Source: Coprobacter secundus
GTDB lineage: Bacteria > Bacteroidota > Bacteroidia > Bacteroidales > Coprobacteraceae
Assembly: GCA_000803105.1 (NCBI GenBank)
Contig: JTDA01000002.1
Location: 1 to 64,000, forward strand
Length of the DNA: 64,000 nucleotides
Direction of reading: 5' to 3'
Positions within the stretch are counted from its first letter, which is position 1, and each line of letters opens with the position of its first letter. Shown one piece after another: positions 54,890 to 64,000 of the stretch. A program made the position numbers and the translations under genes. The notes beneath the pieces were generated by a model, which was not told where the DNA came from, searched no databases, and saw only the letters and a program-made list of their open reading frames with translations.

Positions 54890-55171
54890 ATGAATAAGAT
54901 TTTAGTAAGTTTCATTTTCGTATTTTCTTTATTTTGTGCAACTGAAATATCTGCACAAAAGGATAACAAAAACAAAGAAAAGATCGAATGTTGTTGTAAA
55001 AAATGTACATGCAAAGATTGCAAATGTAACACTGATTGTTCTAACTGTAGTGATTGCAAAAACAATAAGGACTGTAATGAATGCAAAGACTGCAATCATA
55101 AAGGATATTGCTGCGAACAACATCACAATAGACATCATCATAAAGGCGGATGTTGTAAAAGAGGCTGTTGA
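54890..55171 (+). CDS. Secreted Cys/His-rich, metallothionein-like small protein
   Basis: A 93-residue protein with a clear signal peptide (ILVSFIFVFSLFCATEISA) and a mature part of about 70 residues containing 18 Cys and 6 His. Cys occurs in CxC, CxxC and CC patterns (ECCCKKCTCKDCKC, CSNCSDC, GGCCKRGC), and His in QHHNRHHHKG. This composition suggests metal binding outside the cytoplasm (periplasm or surface), unlike typical cytoplasmic metallothioneins. Family not recognised. It has its own promoter and a terminator, so it is expressed as a single gene between the divergent his operon and a convergent arabinofuranosidase gene. Confidence 0.75.
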   Translation: MNKILVSFIFVFSLFCATEISAQKDNKNKEKIECCCKKCTCKDCKCNTDCSNCSDCKNNKDCNECKDCNHKGYCCEQHHNRHHHKGGCCKRGC

Positions 55172-55219
55172 CCTTTAATAGCACTCATTAAGTAAAAGTC
55201 TATAATAAATACCTTTTAT

Positions 55220-55267
55220 ATTCCAGAGAATTTGTAATAGCCCATTATAAGCTCTGGAATTTTTATT
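55220..55267. terminator. Terminator after the Cys/His-rich gene
   Basis: ATTCCAGAG (55220-55228) pairs with CTCTGGAAT (55252-55260), followed by TTTTATTTAT. It lies between convergent genes and may also serve the arabinofuranosidase gene on the minus strand. Confidence 0.65.
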
Positions 55268-57288
55268 TATACATCAATATTTTTAGCTTTTACCCTCAAT
55301 ATTGTAAAAGAATAAGGCTTAAAGATTTGTAAGAAATTATTAGAAAAACTTTTAGATATCGTCTGTATCGGGACAATCAATTCTGGATAATCAAACGAAT
55401 TTTCTAATTTATCAGAAGCTGCAGATAATGTAATAACACGACCTTTTCCTGAAACCTTACATGCATTTAGTTCGATATTTAAAGAAAGTTCCTGCCCTGT
55501 TCCATTCAAAACTTTTATAACGATTTCTTTCGACCTATAATCATATCCACCAATCGCTTGTACACGTTCTGATAAGGTATCTGCAAATGATATCAATTCC
55601 GTTTTCAAATTTACATCCGGACGATTAAGGCTAAACATCTGTTGAACATAATATGATGAACGCCCAACAACTTTTTCATTATTTACCCAAATCATATTTG
55701 TACTCCAATCACGACGATTCGAATTTTCTATCAATGGAGCATAAGAAGTCATGGTAACTAAATCGGAATTCCGTTCCATCCCCATCATAAAGGCAGCCTC
55801 ACTCAAAGCAGCTTCTAAAGTTCCACTACCTACCCCCTGATTACAAGCATACTCTCCTACATAGACTTTATATTTACCTCTTTTCTTTGTATCGAATAAA
55901 CGTGTATTTTTATAAAAAAAGTCGGCATTTACATACCAATGCGGATCTATCATATCAGTTTTATCAATACGATCTTCATCATCCCCAAAACCGATAGTCG
56001 ATATAAATATTATCTGAGGATAACGCGATTTCAACTCTTTATAAAACCGATTATAAATAGTTGCATAATGTACTCCCCAATTTTCATTACCTAATTCTAC
56101 ATATTTTAAAGGAAATGTTTTTTTATGACCAGCTTGAATACGTTTCAGCCCCCATTCTGTCGAAGCATCTCCTACAGCATAATCAATAGCATCACATATA
56201 TCTTGAATATAAACTGGCAATTGTGATTCATCTACATAATCACCATTTCTAAAACGACATGAAAGCCCCACATTAGCTACAAACATCGCATCAGCTCCAA
56301 TATCTTCACAATACTGAAGAAACTCATGATATCCAAATCCCATTGTAGTACGATAATTCCACAAATCCCACTCTCCTTTTCGAGTCATAGGATCTCCTAA
56401 TGTCTCTTTCCATTTCACCCGATTTTCTATAGTCGCTCCTTCTACAATACACCCTCCCGGCCATCGAATAAAAGCAGGTTTTAAGTCTGCCAATTTTTGG
56501 GCAACATCTGCTCGTAAACCATTTTCTCGACAATTAAATGTCTTCTCAGGAAATAAAGAAACATAATCTACCCATACTGTACCAGGAGCATCAAAACATA
56601 ATTCAAAAGAACCCTTGAAATCAGTATCTTTGGCCCGAAGAACACCTACATATTCATTCCAACCCTCCTTACATTCAACGTTAAATCTTTTTTCTGCTAA
56701 TACCTTATTGTCAGAAGAAACAATACGCGCAACAACACCGCCTTTATAATCTTGTGATGCTCTTAAAAAGAAACGTAGATTATATTTCTCATTTTTCCTG
56801 ACAGGTACACCCCAATACCCTTCATTTATTAATTTAATAAAACCATCCGTATACACATTATTGATAGAAATTTTCATCGAATGCGGAGTTGCTGCATGAA
56901 GCGGGGCGTCACTTACAATATCACAAGAAGCATCTCCCAACAAATCATCTAATTTCCATGCCGTATATTTCAACTTTTCAATATCCCATGGATGTTTCCA
57001 ATTTGAAATATTCCCCGATATATAATTCGGAGATTGCGGAGCATAAGCAAATCCGTCTCTATACTCACAACCCGAGATTAACACATGCTCTTCAAAGCCC
57101 CGATTTTGAATCAATTCAGCGTATAAAGCACCATCTCCTGAATGATTAATTTCTTCGAAAAATATTCCGTACATACTCGGAGAGATAGATGCCCCCTTCT
57201 GTTGGAAATCTACTAATAATTTTGCTTGAGAAAATACAGATAATATAAAAAGATTATAAACAAATAACAATATAGACTTTTTACTCAT
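55267..57288 (-). CDS. GH51 alpha-L-arabinofuranosidase
   Basis: Exported retaining alpha-L-arabinofuranosidase of about 673 residues that removes arabinose side chains from arabinan or arabinoxylan. The signal peptide is in KKSILLFVYNLFILSVFSQA. An early segment (GIFFEEINHSGDGALYAELI) and a carbohydrate-binding-like insert precede the barrel; the acid/base Glu is in VELGNENWG and the nucleophile Glu in VYVGEYACNQG. The C-terminal beta-sandwich follows. ATG 57288 is preferred; an ORF from 57378 adds 30 residues unlike a signal peptide. It lies 120 bp after menD. No PUL genes are nearby. Confidence 0.9.
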   Translation of the reverse strand: MSKKSILLFVYNLFILSVFSQAKLLVDFQQKGASISPSMYGIFFEEINHSGDGALYAELIQNRGFEEHVLISGCEYRDGFAYAPQSPNYISGNISNWKHPWDIEKLKYTAWKLDDLLGDASCDIVSDAPLHAATPHSMKISINNVYTDGFIKLINEGYWGVPVRKNEKYNLRFFLRASQDYKGGVVARIVSSDNKVLAEKRFNVECKEGWNEYVGVLRAKDTDFKGSFELCFDAPGTVWVDYVSLFPEKTFNCRENGLRADVAQKLADLKPAFIRWPGGCIVEGATIENRVKWKETLGDPMTRKGEWDLWNYRTTMGFGYHEFLQYCEDIGADAMFVANVGLSCRFRNGDYVDESQLPVYIQDICDAIDYAVGDASTEWGLKRIQAGHKKTFPLKYVELGNENWGVHYATIYNRFYKELKSRYPQIIFISTIGFGDDEDRIDKTDMIDPHWYVNADFFYKNTRLFDTKKRGKYKVYVGEYACNQGVGSGTLEAALSEAAFMMGMERNSDLVTMTSYAPLIENSNRRDWSTNMIWVNNEKVVGRSSYYVQQMFSLNRPDVNLKTELISFADTLSERVQAIGGYDYRSKEIVIKVLNGTGQELSLNIELNACKVSGKGRVITLSAASDKLENSFDYPELIVPIQTISKSFSNNFLQIFKPYSFTILRVKAKNIDV

Positions 57289-57407
57289 GCACCGAATATA
57301 TTTAAGGAAAATGTTTATGGTCAACAAATATAGAGACGAAACCTCTATATTGAATAATACAATTCTGCCAGAAAACAATAAAAAAATATCATCTTCTGAA
57401 ATAAAAA

Positions 57408-59090
57408 TTATTTTCGCCTAAAATATCCGTTCAATATACAGTCATTTACTTTCCGAGGTGTATGTATAGCTAAAATTGAAGCAGATTCTTTTTCTGCAAA
57501 AAAAGCAGGTAAAACATTTTGTAAAGCCTGTTCATCAAATACCGACCAACAAGAGAATCCGTGCAACCGAGCAAATCCTTCTACATCAACTTGACGATAA
57601 GTCTCAAAAAATTCTTCTAATTCCGGTAATTCAGATGGTCCTTGTATAAAACGAAAGATTCCTCCGCCATCGTTACACATCACTACTATTTTCAATTTTG
57701 GCGTAACATAATGACTCCATAAAGCATTCGAATCATACAAAAAGCCCATATCTCCTGTAATAAAGATTGTCATTTCTTCATTTACCCACGAAGCCCCTAC
57801 TGCAGTAGAAGTAGCGCCATCTATACCACTGGTTCCTCTATTACAATCAACACGTTTCATTTGCTTATACTCGAATAATTGAGCATAACGTACCGGTGTA
57901 CTATTAGATAGCTGTAAAGCAGCTCCTTCCGGTATTGCAGGAAATAATTGAGAAAAAGCTTTTAAATCACACCATGGTATGGTATCAATATACTTTGAAT
58001 GCGAATAGGTTGCTCGTAACTTTAAACTTTGCCACAATTCGGCATAATTACTCTTGCCATCTTTTATACAGCCAGAAAGTTGTCTCCAAAAACCACATGG
58101 TTGCACTGCTATATGCCGTGTAAGGCATTGCATAGTATCTACGATATGATTGCTGGGAGATATATGCCAATGTTCTATCGGCGGATAATTGCGCAACCAT
58201 GTCTTCACCATCTTGGAAATTAAAGAGCCACCAAACGTTATCAACAATTCTGGAGCCAAAGATTTTTTCTCATCTTGTGTCATGACTGATAAAACTCGGT
58301 CAATCGTTTGAATAAACTTGTGAGAAGATAAATTTGCAACCGTTTCTGTCAATACGATGACATTACAACAACCGGCAATCTCCTCTAAGGACTTATTTAG
58401 AGTCATATCTGGTGCACCAAAAGACGCTAATACCATCACTTTTTTATAATTAGCAATCGTATTTACCAACTCGGTCATCATTTCCACCCCTATCTGTTGT
58501 TCTGCATATAAAGTATTTACTGTCCTTTCCAATTCTGGATTTTCATAGTTTTTGACCCTATATAATGGCTCTCGTAAAGGAATATTTATGTGTACCGGAC
58601 CAGGTAATCCATCCTGAGACAAATTAATCGCTTCATTTATCATTCGATTTATATACCAATGTTCATCATTACAATTAATCTCTGTCGGAAATGAATATGA
58701 AGCTTTCACGTAATTACGAAATACATCCCTCTGACGAATTGTCTGACTATCATTTTGATCAATCCACTCTTCAGGGCGATCGGCAGATATAACAATTAAT
58801 GGTAAATGCTGATAAAAGGCCTCAGCAACAGCTGGTGCATAATTAAGTAAAGCTGTCCCTGAAGTACAAACTAAAACTACAGGGTTCCCACTCTGCTGTA
58901 CCATACCCAATGCGATAAAAGCGGCACTTCGTTCATCTAATACAACAAAATGTTCTATATGGGGCTCTCGAGCAAATGCAATAATTAGCGGAGCATTTCG
59001 TGAACCTGGAGATAATACTACTCGCTTTATCCCTTTTTGAACTAAAAGTTCTACTAATATCTTACATCCGGTTTTATCTGTAGTCTCCAT
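57408..59090 (-). CDS. menD: SEPHCHC synthase (MenD)
   Basis: Thiamine-diphosphate enzyme, 560 residues, adding the succinic-semialdehyde unit from 2-oxoglutarate to isochorismate in menaquinone synthesis. Motifs: VVLSPGSRNAPLIIAFA at the N-terminus, VCTSGTALLNYAPAVAEA, ADRPEEWIDQNDSQTIRQ, NRGTSGIDGATSTAVG and the ThDP motif TGDMGFLYDSNALW to CNDGGGIF. It follows menF by 43 bp. It is separated from menB by about 7.4 kb of his and other genes. Confidence 0.95.
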   Translation of the reverse strand: METTDKTGCKILVELLVQKGIKRVVLSPGSRNAPLIIAFAREPHIEHFVVLDERSAAFIALGMVQQSGNPVVLVCTSGTALLNYAPAVAEAFYQHLPLIVISADRPEEWIDQNDSQTIRQRDVFRNYVKASYSFPTEINCNDEHWYINRMINEAINLSQDGLPGPVHINIPLREPLYRVKNYENPELERTVNTLYAEQQIGVEMMTELVNTIANYKKVMVLASFGAPDMTLNKSLEEIAGCCNVIVLTETVANLSSHKFIQTIDRVLSVMTQDEKKSLAPELLITFGGSLISKMVKTWLRNYPPIEHWHISPSNHIVDTMQCLTRHIAVQPCGFWRQLSGCIKDGKSNYAELWQSLKLRATYSHSKYIDTIPWCDLKAFSQLFPAIPEGAALQLSNSTPVRYAQLFEYKQMKRVDCNRGTSGIDGATSTAVGASWVNEEMTIFITGDMGFLYDSNALWSHYVTPKLKIVVMCNDGGGIFRFIQGPSELPELEEFFETYRQVDVEGFARLHGFSCWSVFDEQALQNVLPAFFAEKESASILAIHTPRKVNDCILNGYFRRK

Positions 59091-59133
59091 ACCTGAGAAT
59101 TATAAAAATAGTACACATAAATTATTTGCCTTA

Positions 59134-60222
59134 TTATTTTATCAAGTCAAGCATCGTTCTTGATTTGATTTCCGTCTCAGTCCATTCCAACTGGGGTTGT
59201 GAAAACTTCGTAATACCCCCACCTACATATACATGTACACAGTTGGAAAAAATCTCCATACAACGCAAATTGACAAATAAATCAAAATTATTCTTATCTA
59301 ACACCGGTCCTAAATATCCGGCATAATACCGACGGTCATATGTCTCCGTTTCATGAATCAACTGTATCGCATCTTTTTTAGGAAATCCTCCAACTGCAGG
59401 AGTAGGATGTAACTCTTGAAGTAAGGTATCCATGTCTTCCGAGGATATATGACAGCGAAATAACGTACAAAGATGCGATACTTTCCCCGCATTTCGCGTA
59501 AACGTTCCAGATATATCCGGTTGGCCTCCAGACAACCGTGATAGTACTACTTTTATACTATCTGTTACAATTTGTTGTTCGTCTTGTTCCTTATCTCCCC
59601 ATGAATATCTATCATCTGAACATTTTGTCCCAGCCAAAGACATAGTTTCTACCATCCCATTGCGATTAGACAATAACGTCTCCGGTGAAGCCCCCAGCCA
59701 AAGCTCTTTACCTGGAATAAAAATTAAAGATACAAAAGCTGAAGGATACAATGTCGTCATCTGCAAAAATATCTCTGCAACGTTGACATTACATGCCACT
59801 GTAATCGGCCGTGACAACACGGCTTTTTTTAATCTTCCAGAACGAAAACAATCTACCATCTTCATCACTTGTCCTGAATAAATAGAATAAGGAGTATCTA
59901 TATATTCTCCTATTTTCACATTATATTCCATACTCGGAAGGGCATGTAACCGATTCCAACCATCCTTGTCTGTCAAACGAATATCTCCACGCAAATAATA
60001 AGCCGGGGTATCGCTTTGAGTATCAAAGGGCGAAAAAATGAAACCTGGAGAGGATGTTATATCTGAAAAATTTCTAAAGAAACGAACTTCTGAATCACCT
60101 TGTGCTCCAAAATACAATTCTATATCATCGGGCAAACGATAAGTATAAAAGGGGATTCCCTTCTTCAGACAGAGCATAATGGCCCGTGATAATTCAATAT
60201 TTGTCACATGTTGTTCGGACAT
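59134..60222 (-). CDS. menF: Isochorismate synthase
   Basis: Converts chorismate to isochorismate, the entry step of menaquinone synthesis. About 362 residues; the chorismate-binding core has KAVLSRPITVACN, LWLGASPETLLS, MSLAGTK, ELHPTPAVGGFPKKDA and the final RRYYAGYLGPV. Starts with MSEQHV at ATG 60222; a TTG at 60231 is the alternative. It lies 16 bp after rimO and 43 bp before menD, so rimO, menF and menD are probably one operon. Confidence 0.93.
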   Translation of the reverse strand: MSEQHVTNIELSRAIMLCLKKGIPFYTYRLPDDIELYFGAQGDSEVRFFRNFSDITSSPGFIFSPFDTQSDTPAYYLRGDIRLTDKDGWNRLHALPSMEYNVKIGEYIDTPYSIYSGQVMKMVDCFRSGRLKKAVLSRPITVACNVNVAEIFLQMTTLYPSAFVSLIFIPGKELWLGASPETLLSNRNGMVETMSLAGTKCSDDRYSWGDKEQDEQQIVTDSIKVVLSRLSGGQPDISGTFTRNAGKVSHLCTLFRCHISSEDMDTLLQELHPTPAVGGFPKKDAIQLIHETETYDRRYYAGYLGPVLDKNNFDLFVNLRCMEIFSNCVHVYVGGGITKFSQPQLEWTETEIKSRTMLDLIK

Positions 60223-60238
60223 AAATATCAAATTTTAA

Positions 60239-61534
60239 TTATACTATCTCACCAAATAAATCAAATGGCTGCGCCGACGTTATTTTTACATTATAAAATT
60301 CTCCAAGATTCAAAGCTTTATTCTTTATAATGAGAACCTCAGGATCCACTTCCGGCGAATCAAACTGAGTACGCCCAACGTAGTATTCAACCTCTTCCCG
60401 GTCTATTATTACCCGTAATACCTGTCCAACTTTTGCGCTATTTATTTCTGTCGCAATTTCTTCCTGTAATGCCATCAGCTCATCTAAACGTTTCCGCTTC
60501 ACTTCTTCCGGAATATCATCTTTATAATGGTTAGCAGAGTATGTACCTTCTTCTTCTGAATAAGTAAAAGCACCCATACGCTCAAAACGCATATCTTTTA
60601 CAAATTGCTTCAATTCCTCAAAATCATCTTCTGTCTCCCCTGGATGCCCAACCATCAACGTTGTACGTATATGTATTCCCGGAACTTCCTTTCGAATACG
60701 ATTCAGCAACTCATAAGTCTCTACTTTATTCACGTGACGATACATTCTATCAAGCATATTATCACTAATATGCTGCAATGCTATATCCAAATACTTACAT
60801 ATATTATCATGACGGGCCATCACCGATAATAATTCATATGGAAATTTAGCAGGATAAGCATAATGCAGGCGTATCCATTCTACACCTGATATCTGGGCCA
60901 TTTGATCAATTAATTCAGGTAATTTCCACTTCTTATACAAATCCATTCCATAGTAGGTAAGGTCTTGAGCTATTATCTGAAACTCTTTAACTCCGTCTCG
61001 TACCAACTTTGACACTTCTTCTAATATTTCTTCTATTGGACGAGAATGATAATGCCCTGTTATAATCGGTATAGCACAATATGAACAGCAGCGATTACAA
61101 CCTTCACTGATCTTTACATAAGCATAGTGCGATGGTGTAGTCAGTACTCTATCAATAGATAAATCGTTTCGATACGTTTTGCCTAAATCTGCAATTAAAT
61201 TCTTCCAGTCAAATTTACCATAAAACTTATCTACCTCAGGAATCTCCCCACGAAGTTCCTTCATATAACGTTCCGACAAACAGCCCATAACATATAAACG
61301 GCGTATTTTTTTCTGAGCTTTTGCCTGGACAAAATTTAAAATCATATTTACAGATTCCTCCTTAGCATCTCCTATAAAGCCACAAGTATTTATCACCACA
61401 ATCTCTCCTGTCACTTTTTCGGCATCATGCTTAACTATATAACCTGCAGCTTCAAATTGTTTCATCAATTGCTCAGAATCTACCAGATTTTTCGAGCATC
61501 CCAAGGTTATTATATCAACTCTATTTTTTATCAT
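60239..61534 (-). CDS. rimO: Ribosomal protein S12 methylthiotransferase
   Basis: Radical SAM methylthiotransferase that modifies an Asp of ribosomal protein S12. About 431 residues: N-terminal UPF0004 domain with cluster ligands in ITLGCSKNLVDSEQL, INTCGFIGDAK and VMGCLSERY; radical SAM motif SEGCNRCCSYCAIP (C-x3-C-x2-C); C-terminal TRAM domain. The chosen ATG (61534) has AAGGA seven bases ahead, better than the ATGs at 61555, 61552 or 61546. It is followed by menF. Confidence 0.95.
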   Translation of the reverse strand: MIKNRVDIITLGCSKNLVDSEQLMKQFEAAGYIVKHDAEKVTGEIVVINTCGFIGDAKEESVNMILNFVQAKAQKKIRRLYVMGCLSERYMKELRGEIPEVDKFYGKFDWKNLIADLGKTYRNDLSIDRVLTTPSHYAYVKISEGCNRCCSYCAIPIITGHYHSRPIEEILEEVSKLVRDGVKEFQIIAQDLTYYGMDLYKKWKLPELIDQMAQISGVEWIRLHYAYPAKFPYELLSVMARHDNICKYLDIALQHISDNMLDRMYRHVNKVETYELLNRIRKEVPGIHIRTTLMVGHPGETEDDFEELKQFVKDMRFERMGAFTYSEEEGTYSANHYKDDIPEEVKRKRLDELMALQEEIATEINSAKVGQVLRVIIDREEVEYYVGRTQFDSPEVDPEVLIIKNKALNLGEFYNVKITSAQPFDLFGEIV

Positions 61535-61626
61535 TATTTCCTTCATTAACATCATAAAACAGCCGTGAAAGCAACACGAGAAAAAACATTTCCCGCATCG
61601 TTTCCACGGCCTATGATTCTTTGCTT

Positions 61627-62583
61627 TTATTCGTCTCCAAAAAGAGAATCTACAAATTCTTTTCGCCTGAAAATTTGCAAATCTTCTATACCTTCACCTA
61701 ATCCGATGTATTTCACCGGTGTTTTAAATTGGTCAGAAATACCAATAACAACACCCCCTTTAGCCGTACCATCAAGCTTTGTTATAGCTAAGGCATTCAC
61801 TTCTGTTGCTGCTGTAAACTGCTTAGCTTGCTCAAAAGCATTTTGTCCTGTAGAGCCATCAAGTACCAACAAAATTTCATGTGGTGCCCCAGGTATCACT
61901 TTCTCCATCACTTTCTTTATTTTAGAAAGTTCATTCATCAAGTTTATTTTATTATGTAAACGTCCGGCCGTATCAATAATCACAACATCCGCATTATTTG
62001 CCTTTGCAGAACTCAATGTATCAAAAGCAACTGAAGCAGGATCTGAACCCATTTTCTGCTTGATAACCGGAACACCTACTCTTTCGCCCCAAATGACCAA
62101 CTGCTCAACAGCTGCAGCACGGAAAGTATCAGCAGCTCCCAAATACACAGTGTTCCCAGCTTTCTTAAACTGATAAGCCAGTTTACCTATAGTTGTAGTT
62201 TTACCTACACCATTTACGCCAACTACCATAATCACATACGGCTTCTTATCGGCAGCAATTGTAAACTCAGGCACATCCTCAATATTATTTTCAGTAAGCA
62301 ATGCAGCAATCTCCTCACGAAGCATACTTTTCAACTCCGAAGTATTCACATACTTATCACGAGATACCCGCTTCTCTATACGCTCTATGATACGCAAAGT
62401 CGTCTCTACACCTACATCTGAAGTAATCAGTACTTCCTCCAAATCATCGAGAATTTCATCGTCGACCTTTGACTTGCCAGCGACAACCCTTGCCAATTTA
62501 GAGAATACCCCCTCCTTGGTCTTAGAAAGACCCTTATCAAGAGTTTCTTTCTTTTCTTTAGAGAAAAAGTTAAATAATCCCAT
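61627..62583 (-). CDS. ftsY: Signal recognition particle receptor FtsY
   Basis: GTPase that docks SRP-ribosome complexes at the inner membrane. 318 residues, a short form without the acidic A domain; the N-terminus (MGLFNFFSKEKKE) is basic and hydrophobic. The NG domain shows P-loop GVNGVGKTTTIGKLA, DTFRAAAVEQL, DTAGRLH and TKLDGTAKGG. It lies 92 bp upstream of rimO on the same strand and may be cotranscribed. Confidence 0.95.
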   Translation of the reverse strand: MGLFNFFSKEKKETLDKGLSKTKEGVFSKLARVVAGKSKVDDEILDDLEEVLITSDVGVETTLRIIERIEKRVSRDKYVNTSELKSMLREEIAALLTENNIEDVPEFTIAADKKPYVIMVVGVNGVGKTTTIGKLAYQFKKAGNTVYLGAADTFRAAAVEQLVIWGERVGVPVIKQKMGSDPASVAFDTLSSAKANNADVVIIDTAGRLHNKINLMNELSKIKKVMEKVIPGAPHEILLVLDGSTGQNAFEQAKQFTAATEVNALAITKLDGTAKGGVVIGISDQFKTPVKYIGLGEGIEDLQIFRRKEFVDSLFGDE

Positions 62584-63190
62584 TCCCTTAATAATGAAAA
62601 AGTTAATAATGATTCATGAAAAACCGTTCCTGAAAATACCAGGTTACCTTAATATATGCATATATCATACATCAATCTGGACTGCTTACAGTTTAAAAGT
62701 ATGTACTACAATGCTTTCCTTCGCAAAGGTATAAAAAAGTGTGATAATAAAAAATAAGCTTTCCTTTTTTACTATTCAAAAGAAGTACTTTTCTTTGTAA
62801 ACATATTACACAAAAACAATCTCTACATATAGATATAAAAATCAACAATTTATTTTTATTTCTGTAGTCAAACGTTGCCTAATAGACTTACTATCTATAT
62901 ATACTTGTATCTTTATTATCTGAAAAATTTTATCAGCAATGATATAAAAAAAATTTTATTCTTAATCCTCCATATAGGCTCTATTTATATTAGTATGTAA
63001 TGGTCATCTCTAACCACCGAATTCGACAAGTCTAAATATGATGATAAACAGTACACCAGACTCCTTTCTCCTTAATAGCTATTTAGATTTGCCTCAGACT
63101 AAATCCCTATTTATAAAAAGTAAAACTAATCGGCTCATCTTTATCGGGAAAATACACTATTTAAATTTAGTTATAAATGCAAAATAGGGA
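62584..63190. other. Intergenic region with possible ftsY promoter
   Basis: About 600 bp, AT-rich, with no credible ORF. On the minus strand TACCTTTG (complement of 62724-62731) fits the -7 consensus about 140 bp before ftsY, but no -33 box was found. Nothing else recognised. Confidence 0.4.
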
Positions 63191-64000
63191 CTAATTTTCT
63201 GTTAACATTTTTACCATTGCCAAAAGAGCACGATGAGTAGAACGCTCTATATTATATTCTCTATTATCACCAAATACTAACATCTCACTATGTAACTTGT
63301 CTCCACAAGCGACAGCAATCCAAACTGTTCCTACTGGTTTTTCTGGTGTTCCTCCCCCAGGCCCTGCAATTCCTGAAACAGCAATTGCACAATCTGTATT
63401 CATCAAACATTGTACTCCACGAGCCATTTGTTCCACTACAGGCCGACTTACAGCACCATAAATTTCTATATCATTTTTGCTTACTCCCAGAACATGCTCT
63501 TTTACTTCATTGGCATAAGATACGACACTCCCCTTGAAATAAGTTGATGAGCCAGGAATAAGTGTAAGCTGATGAGCAATATTTCCTCCAGTACAACTCT
63601 CTGCTGTCGCAAGAGTCTTATGCTGTTCTTTCAACAAAAGTCCCACAGCTCCTGCTACCGTCGTATCTTGGTGACAAAATATATTATCTCCGAGTAATGT
63701 ATTCAACTTCGATGACTGAATATCAAGCTGGTGTTGCAAATCTTTTCCACCTCTCCCCCGTGCTGTAAGCCTTAGTCGTACAACTCCCGGATTAGGCAAG
63801 TAGGCTAACTTTATACACTCCGGTAACTGAGCTTCAAAATCAGCCAAAAACTCAGATAATGCAGATTCTGTGTAATTTTTTACCAAACATGTATAATGTA
63901 AAATAGAACTATCGTCATGGAATTTTGTCACCAAACGAGGTATTACCTCATTAACCATTACATGTTTCATTTCCAAAGGTACACCTGGCATTGAGACTAA
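63191..64000 (-). CDS. cinA: CinA-like protein, C-terminal part (gene runs off the window)
   Basis: The 3' part of a competence/damage-inducible CinA-type protein; the frame is open to the window edge (encoding LVSMPGVPLEM), so the true start is outside. The C-terminal domain is the nicotinamide-nucleotide amidase (PncC type): LATAESCTGGNIAHQLTLIP with the catalytic Ser, YANEVKEHVLGV, and AVSGIAGPGGGTPEKPVGTVW. The part before it belongs to the MoaB/MogA-like and linker domains. It lies upstream of ftsY on the same strand with 607 bp between. Confidence 0.9.
   Translation of the reverse strand, partial: LVSMPGVPLEMKHVMVNEVIPRLVTKFHDDSSILHYTCLVKNYTESALSEFLADFEAQLPECIKLAYLPNPGVVRLRLTARGRGGKDLQHQLDIQSSKLNTLLGDNIFCHQDTTVAGAVGLLLKEQHKTLATAESCTGGNIAHQLTLIPGSSTYFKGSVVSYANEVKEHVLGVSKNDIEIYGAVSRPVVEQMARGVQCLMNTDCAIAVSGIAGPGGGTPEKPVGTVWIAVACGDKLHSEMLVFGDNREYNIERSTHRALLAMVKMLTEN

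Noticed and set aside
54929..55141. Hydrophobic ORF opposite the Cys/His-rich gene
   Set aside because: It is an artefact of the repetitive Cys/Lys codons read on the other strand; the plus-strand gene has a signal peptide, promoter and terminator.
57289..57378. Extended N-terminus of the arabinofuranosidase
   Set aside because: The 30 extra residues precede a perfect signal peptide start at 57288, and no family member needs them.
61565..62173. 202-residue ORF antisense to ftsY
   Set aside because: It overlaps the conserved FtsY NG domain completely and has no recognisable features.

Overview
The window is chromosomal DNA from an AT-rich member of the Bacteroidota, most likely order Bacteroidales. 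The evidence is the gene set: paired 444-residue glutamate dehydrogenases, a 1176-residue pyruvate:ferredoxin oxidoreductase, a DUF4270 lipoprotein next to a short GT5-like protein, a SusA-like neopullulanase and an anaerobe-style menaquinone pathway. Shine-Dalgarno sequences are weak, and the Bacteroides-type promoter (TTTG or TTG, about 20 bp, then TAnnTTTG) recurs in front of many genes. A genus such as Coprobacter or Barnesiella is possible but only a guess. I see no phage, insertion sequence, CRISPR array or rRNA.

Layout. 0.3-6.8 kb: AAA+ ATPase (DUF4143 type), nifJ (PFOR), first glutamate dehydrogenase. 7.4-8.3 kb: XRE-type regulator and a divergent 85-residue unknown gene around a perfect palindrome. 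8.3-18.3 kb (minus strand): Nudix hydrolase, topB, a TlpA-family-like protein with no thioredoxin domain, a 761-residue coiled-coil protein and a 999-residue protein with two receiver-like regions and a PEP/pyruvate-binding ATP-grasp domain. 18.5-29.3 kb: second glutamate dehydrogenase, radical SAM protein, a two-gene alpha-glucan cluster (six-hairpin glycosidase-like lipoprotein and SusA-like GH13) and a CPA2 antiporter. 29.3-34.2 kb (minus): dipeptide epimerase, rmuC, crcB, pyrC, polyprenol-phosphate glycosyltransferase. 34.5-42.5 kb: mfd, YigZ-family protein, MATE transporter, panCD, GT5-like protein. 42.6-47.1 kb: DUF4270 lipoprotein, tRNA-Thr(CGT), NhaC antiporter, acyltransferase 3. 47-60 kb (minus): menE, menC, menB, then hisB-C-D-G, a secreted Cys/His-rich protein (plus strand), a GH51 arabinofuranosidase, menD and menF. 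60-64 kb (minus): rimO, ftsY and the 3' part of cinA.

The genes form recognisable pathways: pyruvate oxidation and ammonia assimilation for anaerobic metabolism, menaquinone synthesis in two blocks (menF-menD and menB-menC-menE) separated by histidine genes, pantothenate synthesis (panC-panD), and periplasmic glucan and arabinan degradation.

The best find is a complete, previously unlabelled histidine attenuator in front of hisG: a consensus promoter, a 16-residue leader peptide with five His codons in a six-codon stretch, a 9-bp antiterminator pairing and a 16-bp terminator palindrome. Other points of interest are a secreted metallothionein-like protein, the receiver/ATP-grasp plus coiled-coil pair, a C9 tract in a promoter region, an acyltransferase whose conserved N-terminus lies upstream of any usual start codon, and an A8 tract that throws the expected nifJ start out of frame.
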